Source: Nannochloropsis oceanica
Lineage: Eukaryota; Sar; Eustigmatophyceae; Eustigmatales; Monodopsidaceae
Direction of reading: 5' to 3'
Assembly (NCBI GenBank): GCA_004519485.1
Contig: CP038119.1
Span: forward strand, 372,001-436,000
Length of the DNA stretch: 64,000 nt
Shown here: piece after piece, positions 1 through 9,749 of the stretch
Layout of the letters: every line of letters starts with the position of its first letter
How positions within the stretch are numbered: position 1 is the stretch's first letter
Program-made: the position numbers and the translations under genes
The notes under the pieces: model-generated
Told to the model about the DNA's origin: nothing
Seen by the model: only the letters and a program-made list of their open reading frames with translations
Database searches by the model: none

Positions 1-2280
1 TCAAGCGCACAAGGTCTAAGAGATAACACCGCGCGTCCGCCCCCTTGATACCCTTCCACTCCACAGGTCCTACAAACTTGATTGTCTCTTGCCCTTCCTC
101 CCCTCCCTCCTTGCCGTCTTTCCCCTCGCCCTCGACTTTTTCCCCTCCCTCATTCTTCTTCCCCTTCGACGCCCGCACAGGCAGCACTGGCACGTCCCTC
201 TCTGCCAAAAATAGCGAATTACTCGCTTGCTTCAAGAGAGCATGCATCTCCTCCTTTGCCTGCAGCTTCACCCCTGGTTCGACCGAGCCGTACATGAGCC
301 GAGACTGTTGATCTCCTGAAAGGATACCCGGAATAACGCTTTGTGCGACCAACCTCACCCCCAAGTAATCAATCACGGAGGTTGCCAGTGTGTACAACTG
401 CTGCTGCTGCTGCGGTTTCGGCACAGAGGCGGCAGCATCGATTCCAGCAACAGTGACGCCGCCTTCCGCAAGAGTTGCAGCAGCGGTTACAGCAGCAGCA
501 GCAGCTGCTGCTGTAACCGCAGCATTATCTGCGGCATCCGACAGCAGCTTGTTCAATGAAACGATATTGCGGACTTCATGCGTGGCATTCTTGAACGCCG
601 GCCCATCCCCCCCCACCACCTTGAACGTGTTTTGGGTATCCAAGGCGTAACTAAAGAAAATATTGTTGAATACATACACGTGATTTCTCCTCGCCTCGTC
701 GGGATTGATCGGAGTCACGAATCCGCCCACCACAGCCTTGGCACCTGCGACAGCCGCCTCCCCGAAATCGCCAAGAACCTTAGAAAGGATCTTAGCGCGT
801 ACCACACGCTCTCCGACGGTGGTGGCGGGCATCTCTCGTGCCCCTTGGTAATCTTCATTCCAGTCACGCAATGCCCCTCGGTCGTCCATGCCGAAGCTCT
901 GTGCTAGGTCATCAGCCGCCCGCCTGGGAAGGGGGGGAGGGAAGGAGAGAGAAAGGGAGAAGGAGGGTAAGTGCAAGAAACAAGTACAAAAAACTATCCT
1001 GAAAGGAGATGAGGGAGGGAGGGAGGAAAGGGGGGAGGGAGGGAGAGAGGGAGGGAAGGAGAGAGGTGAGGACCGAGCAGAAGGAAGCATCAGGGTACTA
1101 ACCCGTCATCAAACACGTGTCGTGTCATCAACGCATGCTCTTCCGCAGCAGCAGTCGCAGCCGCTGACAAGGAGTAGGAGGAGGAGGAGGAGGGAGGGAT
1201 GAAGGGGGGGGGGACAAGCCAGGGGATTTTTAGGGCTAGGGCTGAGTCGATTTTGCCTTCCCCGATGCTGGTGGCGAGGCTCTTGATCGGGTCATGCAAC
1301 TGAGTATGATATCGTGTAGCGAGCACAGCGGCTTGCCAAAGCTTGGGAAAGGAGGGGACGGCGGACCCGAGAAGGGGAAGCAATTCGTGGGAAAAGTGAG
1401 AGGAGGGCGAGGCAGGGGAGGGATCAAAGGAGGAAGAGGTGGTGTTGTTGACGTAAAATCCGGCGGGCGTGGCGGTAATGTAGAGCGTTTGGCCGTCAAG
1501 GGTTTTGGCCTCGAGGTAAAGTAGGTCACCTTGCAGGCGGCGGGAGGCGGGTGGGGGATTCCATCCCGAGTAGGTAAGGGAGGAGAGGCAGGGAGGGACG
1601 ATGAATTCCGCGGTCGGCTCGGCAGCGGGGCCGATGACAGTGGGGTAGAGCTTGTCGAGGGAGATTTGGATAGGTAGATTGATGGAGGGGACCCGTTCTA
1701 GCATGGCTTTGATCTGCTCCTGGGTCAGGGCGGCATCCTCTTCTGCTTTGTTTGCTTCGGCTTCTGCTTCTGCCGCAGGTTCCGCAGAGGTGATGGTCGC
1801 AGTGGCCGCTGCTGCTGATGCTTCGTCCTGTTGCTGTTGTTTCTCTTGCTGCTGCTTGGTCTGAGTCGGTGGAAGGACTGGAGGGTACATGAACAGCTCC
1901 TTCAGCCTTCGCACATGCGCTCGAGCCCGACGCACATCATAGTCCTCCAAGACCATCAACAACCGCGAGCCATCAACCAACACCCCCTCATACTCACTCA
2001 AATCCACAAAGTCGTTGATCTCCACTCGTGGCTCGGAATCTTTTACCACCAAGGCATAACTGGTGTAGAAGCACGCCTCTGGATATTCTCCCAAGACCTG
2101 CCTCAACCCTAGCCCCACCTCTCCTTTGTGCACAGGCGGTAGGTGTAACACTACCCCTGTCGGCAGCTCCACTTCCAACGAGATCTCCGCCGCTGGCTCC
2201 GCCACCGCCTCGCCTTCGTTATCCTCCTCCTTCCCTACCGCGGGGGCCTCGATCACGCCGGTACTTTCCGAGGCGGCGGC

Positions 2281-2327
<47 letters not shown>

Positions 2328-2400
2328 CTCCCATCGTGGCTTCCGCACCCACCTCGGACGATGCCGCTGAAGCATCGGCCGACGGGGCCTTCATAACCAT
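1..2400 (-). CDS. Clustered mitochondria protein (CLU/FRIENDLY family), N-terminal part
   Basis: The family (yeast Clu1, Arabidopsis FRIENDLY) is cytosolic, binds mRNA and keeps mitochondria evenly distributed. Exon 1 is 2400..1103 and exon 2 is 923..1, continuing off the window. The splice joins GAC-GG to G-CGG in frame. Residues ~75-170 match the ubiquitin-like CLU N-terminus (VELPTGVVLHLPP, then the LEDYDVRRARAHVRRLKEL stretch). From ~310 the CLU core begins with GDLLYLEAKTLDGQTLYIT. Exon 2 carries RDWNEDYQGAREMP, FNNIFFSYALD, VAQSVIPGIL and, at the edge, GPVEWKGIKGADARCYLLDL, all hallmark CLU blocks. The ATG at 2400 was chosen because the open frame upstream to 2682 is low-complexity and unlike the family. 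There is a poly-Ala run near residue 25 and Gln/Ala-rich insertions in loops. Confidence 0.88.
924..1102 (-). other. CLU intron 1
   Basis: The donor GTTAGT lies at 1102 and the acceptor CCCAG ends at 924 (minus strand). The coding strand is C/T-rich throughout because the plus strand holds GGGA/GAGG repeats. Splicing restores the conserved CLU frame. Confidence 0.8.
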
Positions 2401-2940
2401 GCCTTCCTCCACCGCAATGGATAATTTTATGGTTATGTGCTTGTCACTCTGTGAATATGTGCGCGGAGTGTGCGAAGGAGCGGTGGGATGGGTGAGATGC
2501 GACGCGAGATGACGACGTCTAGGATGCATGCTAAAACGCATAGGAAGGCAGTAAGAGGCTATCATCACAACCATGCTCGAGGCGACACAACACTCACATT
2601 TCTTATTCTCTTTTTGGATCAAACGAGGCCCGTCTGATGTGTGCGGTGGTCGCCATCGTAAGTGAGCGCCGCGCATTTCCAAGAGAAGATACTCGCGGCG
2701 TTGCTTCTTCGTCTTCGACCTCCCACCCCTCGTCCACTCCCTCTATTTTGTTAATAACAAACGTACGCATCAGCGAGTCCAGCACATGTACATGCTTGCG
2801 GGACAAACTTTTATGTGTGGACAATGCACTGGGTATGCTGGGGCTCGTTCATTTTGCCTGCACTTCTCAAAGAAATCGCACAATCTCGTGACTTTCGCAT
2901 TTCTATTTCCTTGGCCCACACGACAGGCAAGTAAGCAGGC
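2401..2940. promoter_or_regulatory. Divergent intergenic region CLU / FYV7
   Basis: This 540-bp spacer lies between two divergently transcribed starts, so it should hold both promoters and 5' UTRs. No TATA box or named operator stands out. The open frame extending CLU upstream to 2682 has no family support. Confidence 0.5.
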
Positions 2941-3684
2941 ATGCGAGGCAAGCAAGGAGGAGGACGCGGGCGGACCTGGTCCCCAAGGGGCAGCAGCTCT
3001 AGGGGAGGACGAGGCAGCTTTACAGGTAGAGGCAGTGGCCGAAGAGGCGGTGGCCGTGGTGGTAGTGGGAAGAGGGTACCTGGTGGGAGGGTGGGAGGAG
3101 GCATCAGTCTGGAGCGTTTTGCGGGTGGCAAGCGGTGGACAGGCAGTGACAAGATAACCAAAAGTAAGTTTAGATGGACGATTGTGAACGGAAAATGGGA
3201 AAGGGAAGGGGGAGATGTATTGTCCGCTTGCTTGTTGGCCCCCTGCCTCTAAACGCATCTCCCATCCCTCCCTTCTTCCTAGACCATACACTACGTCTGC
3301 CTGGCTTCCATCCATCACTCACAATTTTACACCCATATCACTCTACTCTTACAGAGGAAAGAGAATTTGTGCACAAGAAGGCCCTACTCAAATCTTACCA
3401 CAAGCTGTTAAAAAAAGAAGGCTTTGAACCCTCCTCTAACTCCTCATCTGTCAAGAATGCCAGAAGTGGCAGCATCATCAGGAAGAGCAGCGATAGCAGC
3501 AACAGCAGCAGCTATGCGCAGAGAATGCAGACGATTAATTACTCTCAAGACGAAGATAAGGAGAAAGAGGAAGAGGAGGAGGACGAGGAAGAGGAGGAGG
3601 AAGAGGACGAGGAAGGGGCTAGGGAGTCGTCACATGACGACAAGATGGATGGACGTAGGCGCGTCTACGAAGAGGCCAAGGAGA

Positions 3685-3715
<31 letters not shown>

Positions 3716-4043
3716 GGAGGAGGAGGAGGAGGAGGAGGAGGAGGAGGAGGAGGAGGAGGAGGGGGATCATCAGTCCCGAAAGAGAAAGAAGGCAAAACCG
3801 GACCCGTTCCTCCGTGCGCGGCAACAAGCACTGGAGAAGCGCCACGAGTACGAAGCAGAGATACAGCGTCACAGAGAGAAAGTCCAAGCAAGAGAGAAGA
3901 GCATGAAAATTCGCAAGGCCCGGCATGCATTGATGAGTAGAAAGACGAAGAAAGGGCAACCGATCATGAAGACGAGGATAAGCAACATCTTGGAGAAGTT
4001 GAAGAAGGAGTCGAAACAGCCGCGGCAGCAGCTGCAGCGCTGA
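2941..4043 (+). CDS. FYV7/TAP26-like rRNA-processing protein
   Basis: Fyv7 is a small basic nucleolar factor of 40S (SSU processome) maturation. Exon 1 is 2941..3163 with donor GTAAGT, and exon 2 is 3355..4043 after TTACAG. Together they give 303 aa. Exon 1 is an RGG-type Gly/Arg-rich head followed by ERFAGGKRWTGSDKITK. Exon 2 has FVHKKALLKSYHKLLKK, then a long acidic Glu run made of GAG codons (about 3680-3765). It ends with a basic helix and the family signature KTKKGQPIMKTRISNILEKL at the C-terminus. The signature is what makes the call; the acidic middle is low-complexity and is typical of nucleolar proteins. It faces ICE2 tail to tail. Confidence 0.75.
3676..3765. repeat. (GAG)n/(GGA)n simple repeat in the FYV7 coding exon
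   Basis: A near-pure GAG/GAA tract encodes more than 25 consecutive Glu. Antisense frames read as poly-Leu or poly-Pro and are shadows. Confidence 0.9.
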
Positions 4044-4297
4044 GAGAGGAGAAAGAAAGAAATAAGCACAAGTGTACATACTATGATTACTTGTTGTTGC
4101 ATCATCAATTTCACAAATATGTTGCGTCGTCAATGCTTTTCCATCCGGTGTTTTCGTCTCTCATCTCACCTTCCTTTCCCCCTTTCCGCCTCTCTCCTTC
4201 CCTTCTCCCTCCCTACCGTGGCAAAAATGTGCTTCATCCATTGCCTCACCCATCTTCTTCACACATTTCATTCCCCTCTTTCCCTATTTTCCTGCTT

Positions 4298-4966
4298 CTA
4301 TCCCTCCTTCCCAAAACCAGTCACAAAGGAGGGAGGGAGGAGGGTCGGGAAGGATGGAAAGACAGCCAACGGCTCCCTAGCGGGGTACGAAGGTTCCTGG
4401 TATGTGTTGTTCGACTGAGGACCACTTCCACACCCTCCAAGCGCCCGCCGCCTTCTCCTCCGCCTTCCCCGATGCCCGTATGTACGCATGCAAATCCAAC
4501 CCTCCCTCGCCCCCTCCCTCCCCCCCCCCCCCTCCCACCCCGGGATATGATGATAGACCACCATCTCCTTCTCTTCCGGGTCATGTTTCACGACAAAGTC
4601 CCCCTCGGCCTGTTTGTGCAGCAACCCCAAGATATGAACCAGCCTGGTCACCACCTCTCCCATGGCCCATGCCGCCCTTCCCTCCCCCTGCCATTGCAGC
4701 CATCCGGGCATCTCCCGCCTGTCTATCACCTTGGCCAGAGTGCGGTTCTTCCCGTCGACTATCGCAAGGTACGGGGAGGCGTGCCCGGCCACCCAATTGA
4801 ATAGAAGGTGGCGGATTAGGCCGTGGGGGTAGCGTGCTTCTTCTTCGCTCCACTCGAGGGTATAGTCGACTTCGACTGACAAAAGCGCTTCCAAACCTTC
4901 TCCTTCTTCACCTTCTGGTCCTGCTGCTGCCACTCCCGCGTGTTTTTCTGCTTCTGCTCCTGCTCT

Positions 4967-5000
<34 letters not shown>

Positions 5001-6712
5001 TCTCCTCTTCCCCCTACTTCGGCTCCTGCCATGCTCAGCGCCACCCGGTCGGAGGCAACCACCACTTTAAGCTGAGCCAGCTGCCATGCTTCCAAGGACA
5101 AAGTCCGGTCCTCCTCCTCCTCCTCCCCTTCCTCCTTTCCTTTTTCCCTCCTCCCCTCCTCCCCTCTGGTCACGGCTAGTTGCTGTGGCACCACCTCCTG
5201 ATAGAAAAGCTCCGCCCTCTCCCTCCAACTCATTGTGGGGGGCAACAAAGGGGTAAGCATAACCAACACCTTCTTTCCTCCCTCCCTCCCTCCCTCTTTC
5301 CCTCCCTCGCCCTTCCCTCCGACTGTCTGCACTGAAAAGGGAATCATCCAGGCAGTGCTTGGATCGGCAAGCGTAAGGAGGGTACGGAAGTCGACTAGTA
5401 TATCCCCTTCTTCAAAAACATAATCTTTTTTTCCCCATTTTGCCATTCTGTCCCATCGGCGGGCATCGCGTGGAGACCAGTGTAGGCCTCTCTCGGAGAA
5501 GGAGGAGGACGCAGGAGAAGGGGCAGCAGCGGCTTCTACTGTACTGCTGTCGCTGCTGTCCTTGTCCTTTTTTTCCTTTTCTTTTTCCTCTTCCTCCTCC
5601 TTGTCTTTGTCCTCTCTTTTATCCTCCTTGACATGACCCACGTCGACAGGCAAAGGAGGCACATGCACCCTCTTCTTCAAAACATCCGCGGCCTTGATCC
5701 CGCCAATAAAGGCAGGCTCCATTCTCTCCCCAAGCCCTTCCTCCGGCTTCAAAGGGCTCTTGAAATGCATCTGGTAGTATTGTGGGATGCTGGCAAGTTG
5801 ATGCAATCGCATTGCTTGCAAGTAAGCATCCACATGAGGCCCGACGTGTTTTTCCAGCATCTTGTAAGGAGCACGCCCGCTTTCCTTCCACTTACTCAAT
5901 AGCTCCCCGTATTTAGCTTGCTCGGCGCGAACCAGGGGCGCCAGTTTCTCGAGCGTCTGTCGTTCCTCTGCAGTGAGGGGACGGGCGTCCATGTCCAGCT
6001 GTTGATCGTAGCGAAATTGCTTTCGGGAGAAGGCTTGGAAGGTTTTGTGCTCTTGTAAGGTCAACGACGAATTGCGCAGCTTCGCCACAGGGCCCAATTT
6101 AATAAGACGTCCCATCGCCATTTCTCCTCCCCCTGCTCCTGGTAGCCCACTGTCCTCGTCGTATTGGTCGTCGTCTTGCCTTTGTGGGCCTCCTTTCTCG
6201 CCCCGTCCTCCGCCATACAAGTTCACACTGCGTTGCTCCCATCCACGCCGTCGCTTCCCTCCCCCCCTCCCACCACCACTAGCACCGCCGTGCTGCTCGT
6301 GCTTCCATTCCACCTTATTCCCCCCACCACCACCGCCCTTCCCCCCCATATTCCCAGTGCCACTCCGACCGCGTGTCTGCATGATGGCCTTGACCAGTTC
6401 ACTCTCCCCGTGCATGCTTTGGAACTTGTGCATCTCCACCCTCCGCCGCAGATTATCCCGCCATTTATCCGTGCCCCCCCGCACCGAATACGTCTGGTAG
6501 GCCTCATCCGTAAGCCAACTGGACGATGTTAGAGTCCTGGTGCCGTTGCTGGAGGCGGGTGCGGCAGCGTTTCCCGCTTCGCTTCCGACGACCGGCTGGA
6601 GGGCTTGCAAGGGGAACGCGACTGACAAGTCTTGTTCATACCTATTACACAATTTCTGCACCCGTGTCCCCGCGGCGGCGGTGGCCGAGGTGACAGCGGA
6701 CGAGAATTCCAT
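4298..6712 (-). CDS. ICE2/NARG2-like little elongation complex subunit 2
   Basis: In animals ICE2 is a subunit of the little elongation complex that helps RNA polymerase II transcribe snRNA genes. This single open frame gives 804 aa. Blocks recall human ICE2 in order. Residues ~220-320 form the helical LQEHKTFQAFSRKQFRYDQQ region. Near 455 is WMIPFSVQTVGG, then VLVMLTPLLPPTMSWRERAELFY (human: WEIPVCIQ, then INSPLPQKKMTMRERNQIF). A C-terminal domain at ~590-710 contains VEVDYTLEWSEEEARYP and VTRLVHILGLLHKQAEGDF. Loops carry Gly-, Lys/Glu- and Ala/Gly-rich inserts and an [11 protein letters not shown] insert between the two central blocks. The last ~75 codons (after HHIPG, 4298-4530) are low-complexity and may be intron read-through. 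The assignment rests on motif order recalled from memory. Confidence 0.6.
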
Positions 6713-7137
6713 AGATTTGTGGACGCTGCCAGTGAGGTGGGTGTCTGGTACAAGGTGGGGGCGTGAGTGGGGAGATAATTATTATTTTATGTGTGGTGAC
6801 CGTCACAGTTCTGTCGACCTCCCAACACACACCGATTCAGGTACTAGTTTCAACCTGGAAATGCACCTTGAGAATCTGGTCGTCTAGGAAACAATGATGA
6901 TTATGCTATTTGCTTTAGCAAATTGCTGGTTTCGGGTCTAATTTTCCAGTAACATACAATCAGGCACGACCTCATCTACCCATCTACCAGGGGGGGTAAT
7001 ATGCAAATCAGTTGACTGCGTGCTCTTTTTTGTTGAATAGCTCTCATAACTTTGTCCGATTGATTCTTTTCATGAATTTTACTCGCTTTGCATGCCTAGT
7101 TCAGTAACTATTATCGGACTTCTCCCCCATTTCCCTG
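6713..7137. other. Intergenic spacer ICE2 / PAP2 phosphatase
   Basis: This AT-richer 425-bp spacer holds the 3' end of the phosphatase gene and the promoter of ICE2; both genes are on the minus strand. No RNA gene or open frame of note is seen. Confidence 0.4.
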
Positions 7138-8118
7138 TCACAGTCCCTTGTCCTTCCTCCCTTCCTCCTCTCCTACATAACGCAATATCTGCCTCATCGC
7201 CTTCGCAAACTTCCTCTCTACAGAACCCACTGTCAACGCTCCTATAATCATCACCCCCACCAAGTACGATAATGGCACCCGCCCTCCCTCAAACCTCGCG
7301 TACAACCACCTCCCCACCTCCTCATTCATCCGTGTCCGACACATAAACTGCCACCCGACTCCCACCCCACTCCCCATCCCTGCTCCCACCAAAATTTGCG
7401 CTGGTGTGTGTAACCCCGAAAAGACCCGCCATGAGCTTGCTGTCAGCACGTACAATATGACCGAGGAAATGGTTGTGATGTAGTTGAAAGGCCACCAAAG
7501 AGGGAGAGCTCCCCCTAACCCCTTACTCTCACACAAGGCAGCCGTTATAAAGCTAGTCATATAGAACAACGCCATGGCATGCGAGCTGGGCATGCCGGGG
7601 TCTTCAAGAACCGCACCATCAGGCCGGGCTTCCTTGATTATTCTCTTGAGCGTCTTACCAAGCAAAGCATTTAAAATGGCACCGACGGTGAAGTTAACCA
7701 TGGCCGCGTCCCGTCGCAAGAGAAGGACAACAGCCACTAAGCTGGCAACTGTCCACCGAGTTGATTTTCCGACGAGCTCGAAGCCCTTAAGGAGAGTGCT
7801 CTGGGAAAATGAGGACGAAAAGGGAGAAGAAGGAGGAGGGGTGGAGGAAGCCTTGATGCTTCTCATGGTGATGATGCTGCGCGTATGCGTACGGAGATGG
7901 CTTGAGGTGGGTGAGTCAGGCTGGGGTCGAAGGATGTGTATGCGATGATGAAGCAGCGGCGAGGTAGACGGATTGGGAGGCACAAAAGCTGCGGTAGTAG
8001 GTAGCGATGCGTTGTGGGCAGCAATGAGGAGTAGACCAACTGGGAAGAGGGCACTGACAAGACTTCGGTGGGCAGGCGTGCGCCTCCTTGGCGACGATAA
8101 GGGCATGGACGTACTCAC
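7138..8118 (-). CDS. PAP2-superfamily lipid phosphatase, predicted plastid-targeted
   Basis: Members of this type (plant LPP-epsilon, dolichyl-diphosphatase relatives) dephosphorylate lipid phosphates such as phosphatidic acid in membranes. The protein is 326 aa. All three catalytic signatures are present: KRIIKEARP (KxxxxxxRP), MPSSHAMALF (PSSH) and SSWRVFSGLHTPAQILVG (SxxRx5HxxxQ type). Four or more hydrophobic segments surround them. The N-terminus has a hydrophobic stretch (ALFPVGLLLIAAH) followed by LPTTAAFVPPNPSTS. The A-A-F-V-P-P junction is the classic ASAFAP cleavage site of plastid precursors in stramenopile algae, so a plastid location is inferred. It shares a 343-bp divergent promoter with TRM10. 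Confidence 0.85.
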   Translation of the reverse strand: MSTSMPLSSPRRRTPAHRSLVSALFPVGLLLIAAHNASLPTTAAFVPPNPSTSPLLHHRIHILRPQPDSPTSSHLRTHTRSIITMRSIKASSTPPPSSPFSSSFSQSTLLKGFELVGKSTRWTVASLVAVVLLLRRDAAMVNFTVGAILNALLGKTLKRIIKEARPDGAVLEDPGMPSSHAMALFYMTSFITAALCESKGLGGALPLWWPFNYITTISSVILYVLTASSWRVFSGLHTPAQILVGAGMGSGVGVGWQFMCRTRMNEEVGRWLYARFEGGRVPLSYLVGVMIIGALTVGSVERKFAKAMRQILRYVGEEEGRKDKGL

Positions 8119-8461
8119 AAGAGGCTACAAAGTTGCAGTCTGGCCAGTGTGTATTTTGTGCTGTGTACATGGTTATTATAAGTCAGTCATGCAGATCGCT
8201 AAGTAGTGGCCCCCTCCTCCTGCCGTGCTGCCATGCCTTCCTCAATACATCTTCTTACGCTTGTCGAAACCCCATCCACACGCACACAAACAGGTAGAGT
8301 TTTTTGCACAAGTCAACTGCAAGCCCGACCGCTGTTTTTGCCCCACGATGCATCCATAATCCCTAGTCCACCTCAGCCAGCACCAGCCATCTCGTCGTGC
8401 ACGTACGTACACTCCAATACGTGAGGTGGCCACGAGACCTCTCCCCTTGCCCTCCTTTTAA
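8119..8461. promoter_or_regulatory. Divergent promoter region PAP2 / TRM10
   Basis: Only 343 bp separate the two start codons, so both promoters must lie here. No operator is recognised with confidence. Confidence 0.5.
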
Positions 8462-9604
8462 ATGCGGCGGGAGCTGCTTCTCCACGCCCCTTTCTTTCTC
8501 CTTGCCATGTCTCTGCTACTCATCCGAGGACATGCCTTTGTTATGGCGCTGGGTGCTTCAGCTGCCGCACGAAGGTTAACACCACCACTGCTGACCTCCT
8601 CTCTCCGCACTACTGTCCTGGTCGCCGTGCACAACTCCACTACTCACGGAGACGACGACGACGTTGCAAGAAGAAGACGTCAATTGTATAGTCCGCGTTG
8701 TCTTTTGTCTTCGGGGCCATTATCCCCAAAAATACCACAAACTACGCGCGAGGCGCTCATTGCCCAGACCAAGGCCAAGGTGGCTAAAGTCGAAGCCAAG
8801 AAAATGCTCATGGTCAACGCCCGCCGCGACAAGATGCGTCGGCACAAACGCAAGCGAGAAGCACAAGAATGCAGCATAACCGAGGCCGAGCGAGACGCAA
8901 GAAGGGCACGAGACGCGCAAGCTACGGCATGGCTCGAAGAAGTTTACGCTTTGGACGCAGGCCTCTCCTCGCAACGGGAGGTCTTGTCCCCACGTCTCCG
9001 CATCGCGATTGACTTGGTGTACGATTCAACATCTAGTCTCTATTCCTCTCTTGGTCGTCAATTAGGATGTGCTTATGGCCTGATGCGGAAAGCCTCCCGG
9101 GTCGACCTCATCCCCAGTGTCCATTTAACTTGCGCAAAGGGAGAGGTCATGGAGGCATTGGCCAAGAATGGAGGGAACGCCTGGCGCATGCACCGGCATG
9201 CTGCCTCTGTTTTTGACGTCTTTCCAAACAAAGAACGCTTGATTTACTTGACGCCTGACTCCCCTAATATATTGGAAGAAATCGACCCGAGCAAGGTCTA
9301 CGTCATTGGTGGCTTGGTCGACCGTGTGGTGCTAAAAAATAAGTCGTACAGTCGCGCTGCTACCCATGGAGTGGCCACGGCTCGGCTGCCATTGAAAGAA
9401 TTTTTTAGCAAGCAGGGGACGAAGGGTCAGAAGCACATGTCAAATATGGCCTTGGCTGTGGATCGTGTGATTCAGATTCTGATGAAGAAATATGAGGTGG
9501 ATGACTGGGATGAGGCCCTGTCAGCAGTCTTTCCGGGAGCAGTGGCGATGGTAGGAAGGGGGGTAGGAGAAGAGGGAGTGAACAAAAACGATGCATCAAA
9601 TTAA
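8462..9604 (+). CDS. TRM10-family tRNA (purine-9 N1) methyltransferase, possibly organelle-targeted
   Basis: TRM10 enzymes methylate N1 of purine 9 in tRNA with S-adenosylmethionine, using a SPOUT fold. The protein is 380 aa in one exon. The methyltransferase domain spans about 175-365: RIAIDLVYDST, GRQLGCAYGLMRKAS, LIYLTPDSPNILEEID, KVYVIGGLVDRVVLKNKSY, ATARLPLKEF, SNMALAVDRVIQIL. The TPDSP and GGLVDR blocks form the SAM pocket in this family. A basic coiled-coil helix (~100-160) precedes it, as in other TRM10 proteins. The first 25 residues are a hydrophobic signal-like segment (HAPFFLLAMSLLLIRGHAF) with an A-F junction, which suggests a bipartite plastid or other organellar presequence. 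It converges on the folate hydrolase gene 145 bp away. Confidence 0.88.
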   Translation: MRRELLLHAPFFLLAMSLLLIRGHAFVMALGASAAARRLTPPLLTSSLRTTVLVAVHNSTTHGDDDDVARRRRQLYSPRCLLSSGPLSPKIPQTTREALIAQTKAKVAKVEAKKMLMVNARRDKMRRHKRKREAQECSITEAERDARRARDAQATAWLEEVYALDAGLSSQREVLSPRLRIAIDLVYDSTSSLYSSLGRQLGCAYGLMRKASRVDLIPSVHLTCAKGEVMEALAKNGGNAWRMHRHAASVFDVFPNKERLIYLTPDSPNILEEIDPSKVYVIGGLVDRVVLKNKSYSRAATHGVATARLPLKEFFSKQGTKGQKHMSNMALAVDRVIQILMKKYEVDDWDEALSAVFPGAVAMVGRGVGEEGVNKNDASN

Positions 9605-9749
9605 ATTAAAACAAGGCATCAGCTGTCAATACAACAGTTGTTTTTCTCCTTCTTCTTTTTTTGCATTTTTCGCCTCCTCTAACTTGTGAATGTTTTTACA
9701 TGTGTTCAACCAATCAGGTAATAATTCGTCTCTTTCTCGTGACATTTTT

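Noticed and set aside
2401-2682. Upstream extension of the CLU open frame
   Set aside because: Sequence is unlike CLU proteins and probably 5' UTR; the ATG at 2400 is preferred.
4940-5070. Cys-, Leu- and Pro-rich open frames on the plus strand
   Set aside because: They are antisense shadows of Gly/Ala/Glu-rich repeats in ICE2.
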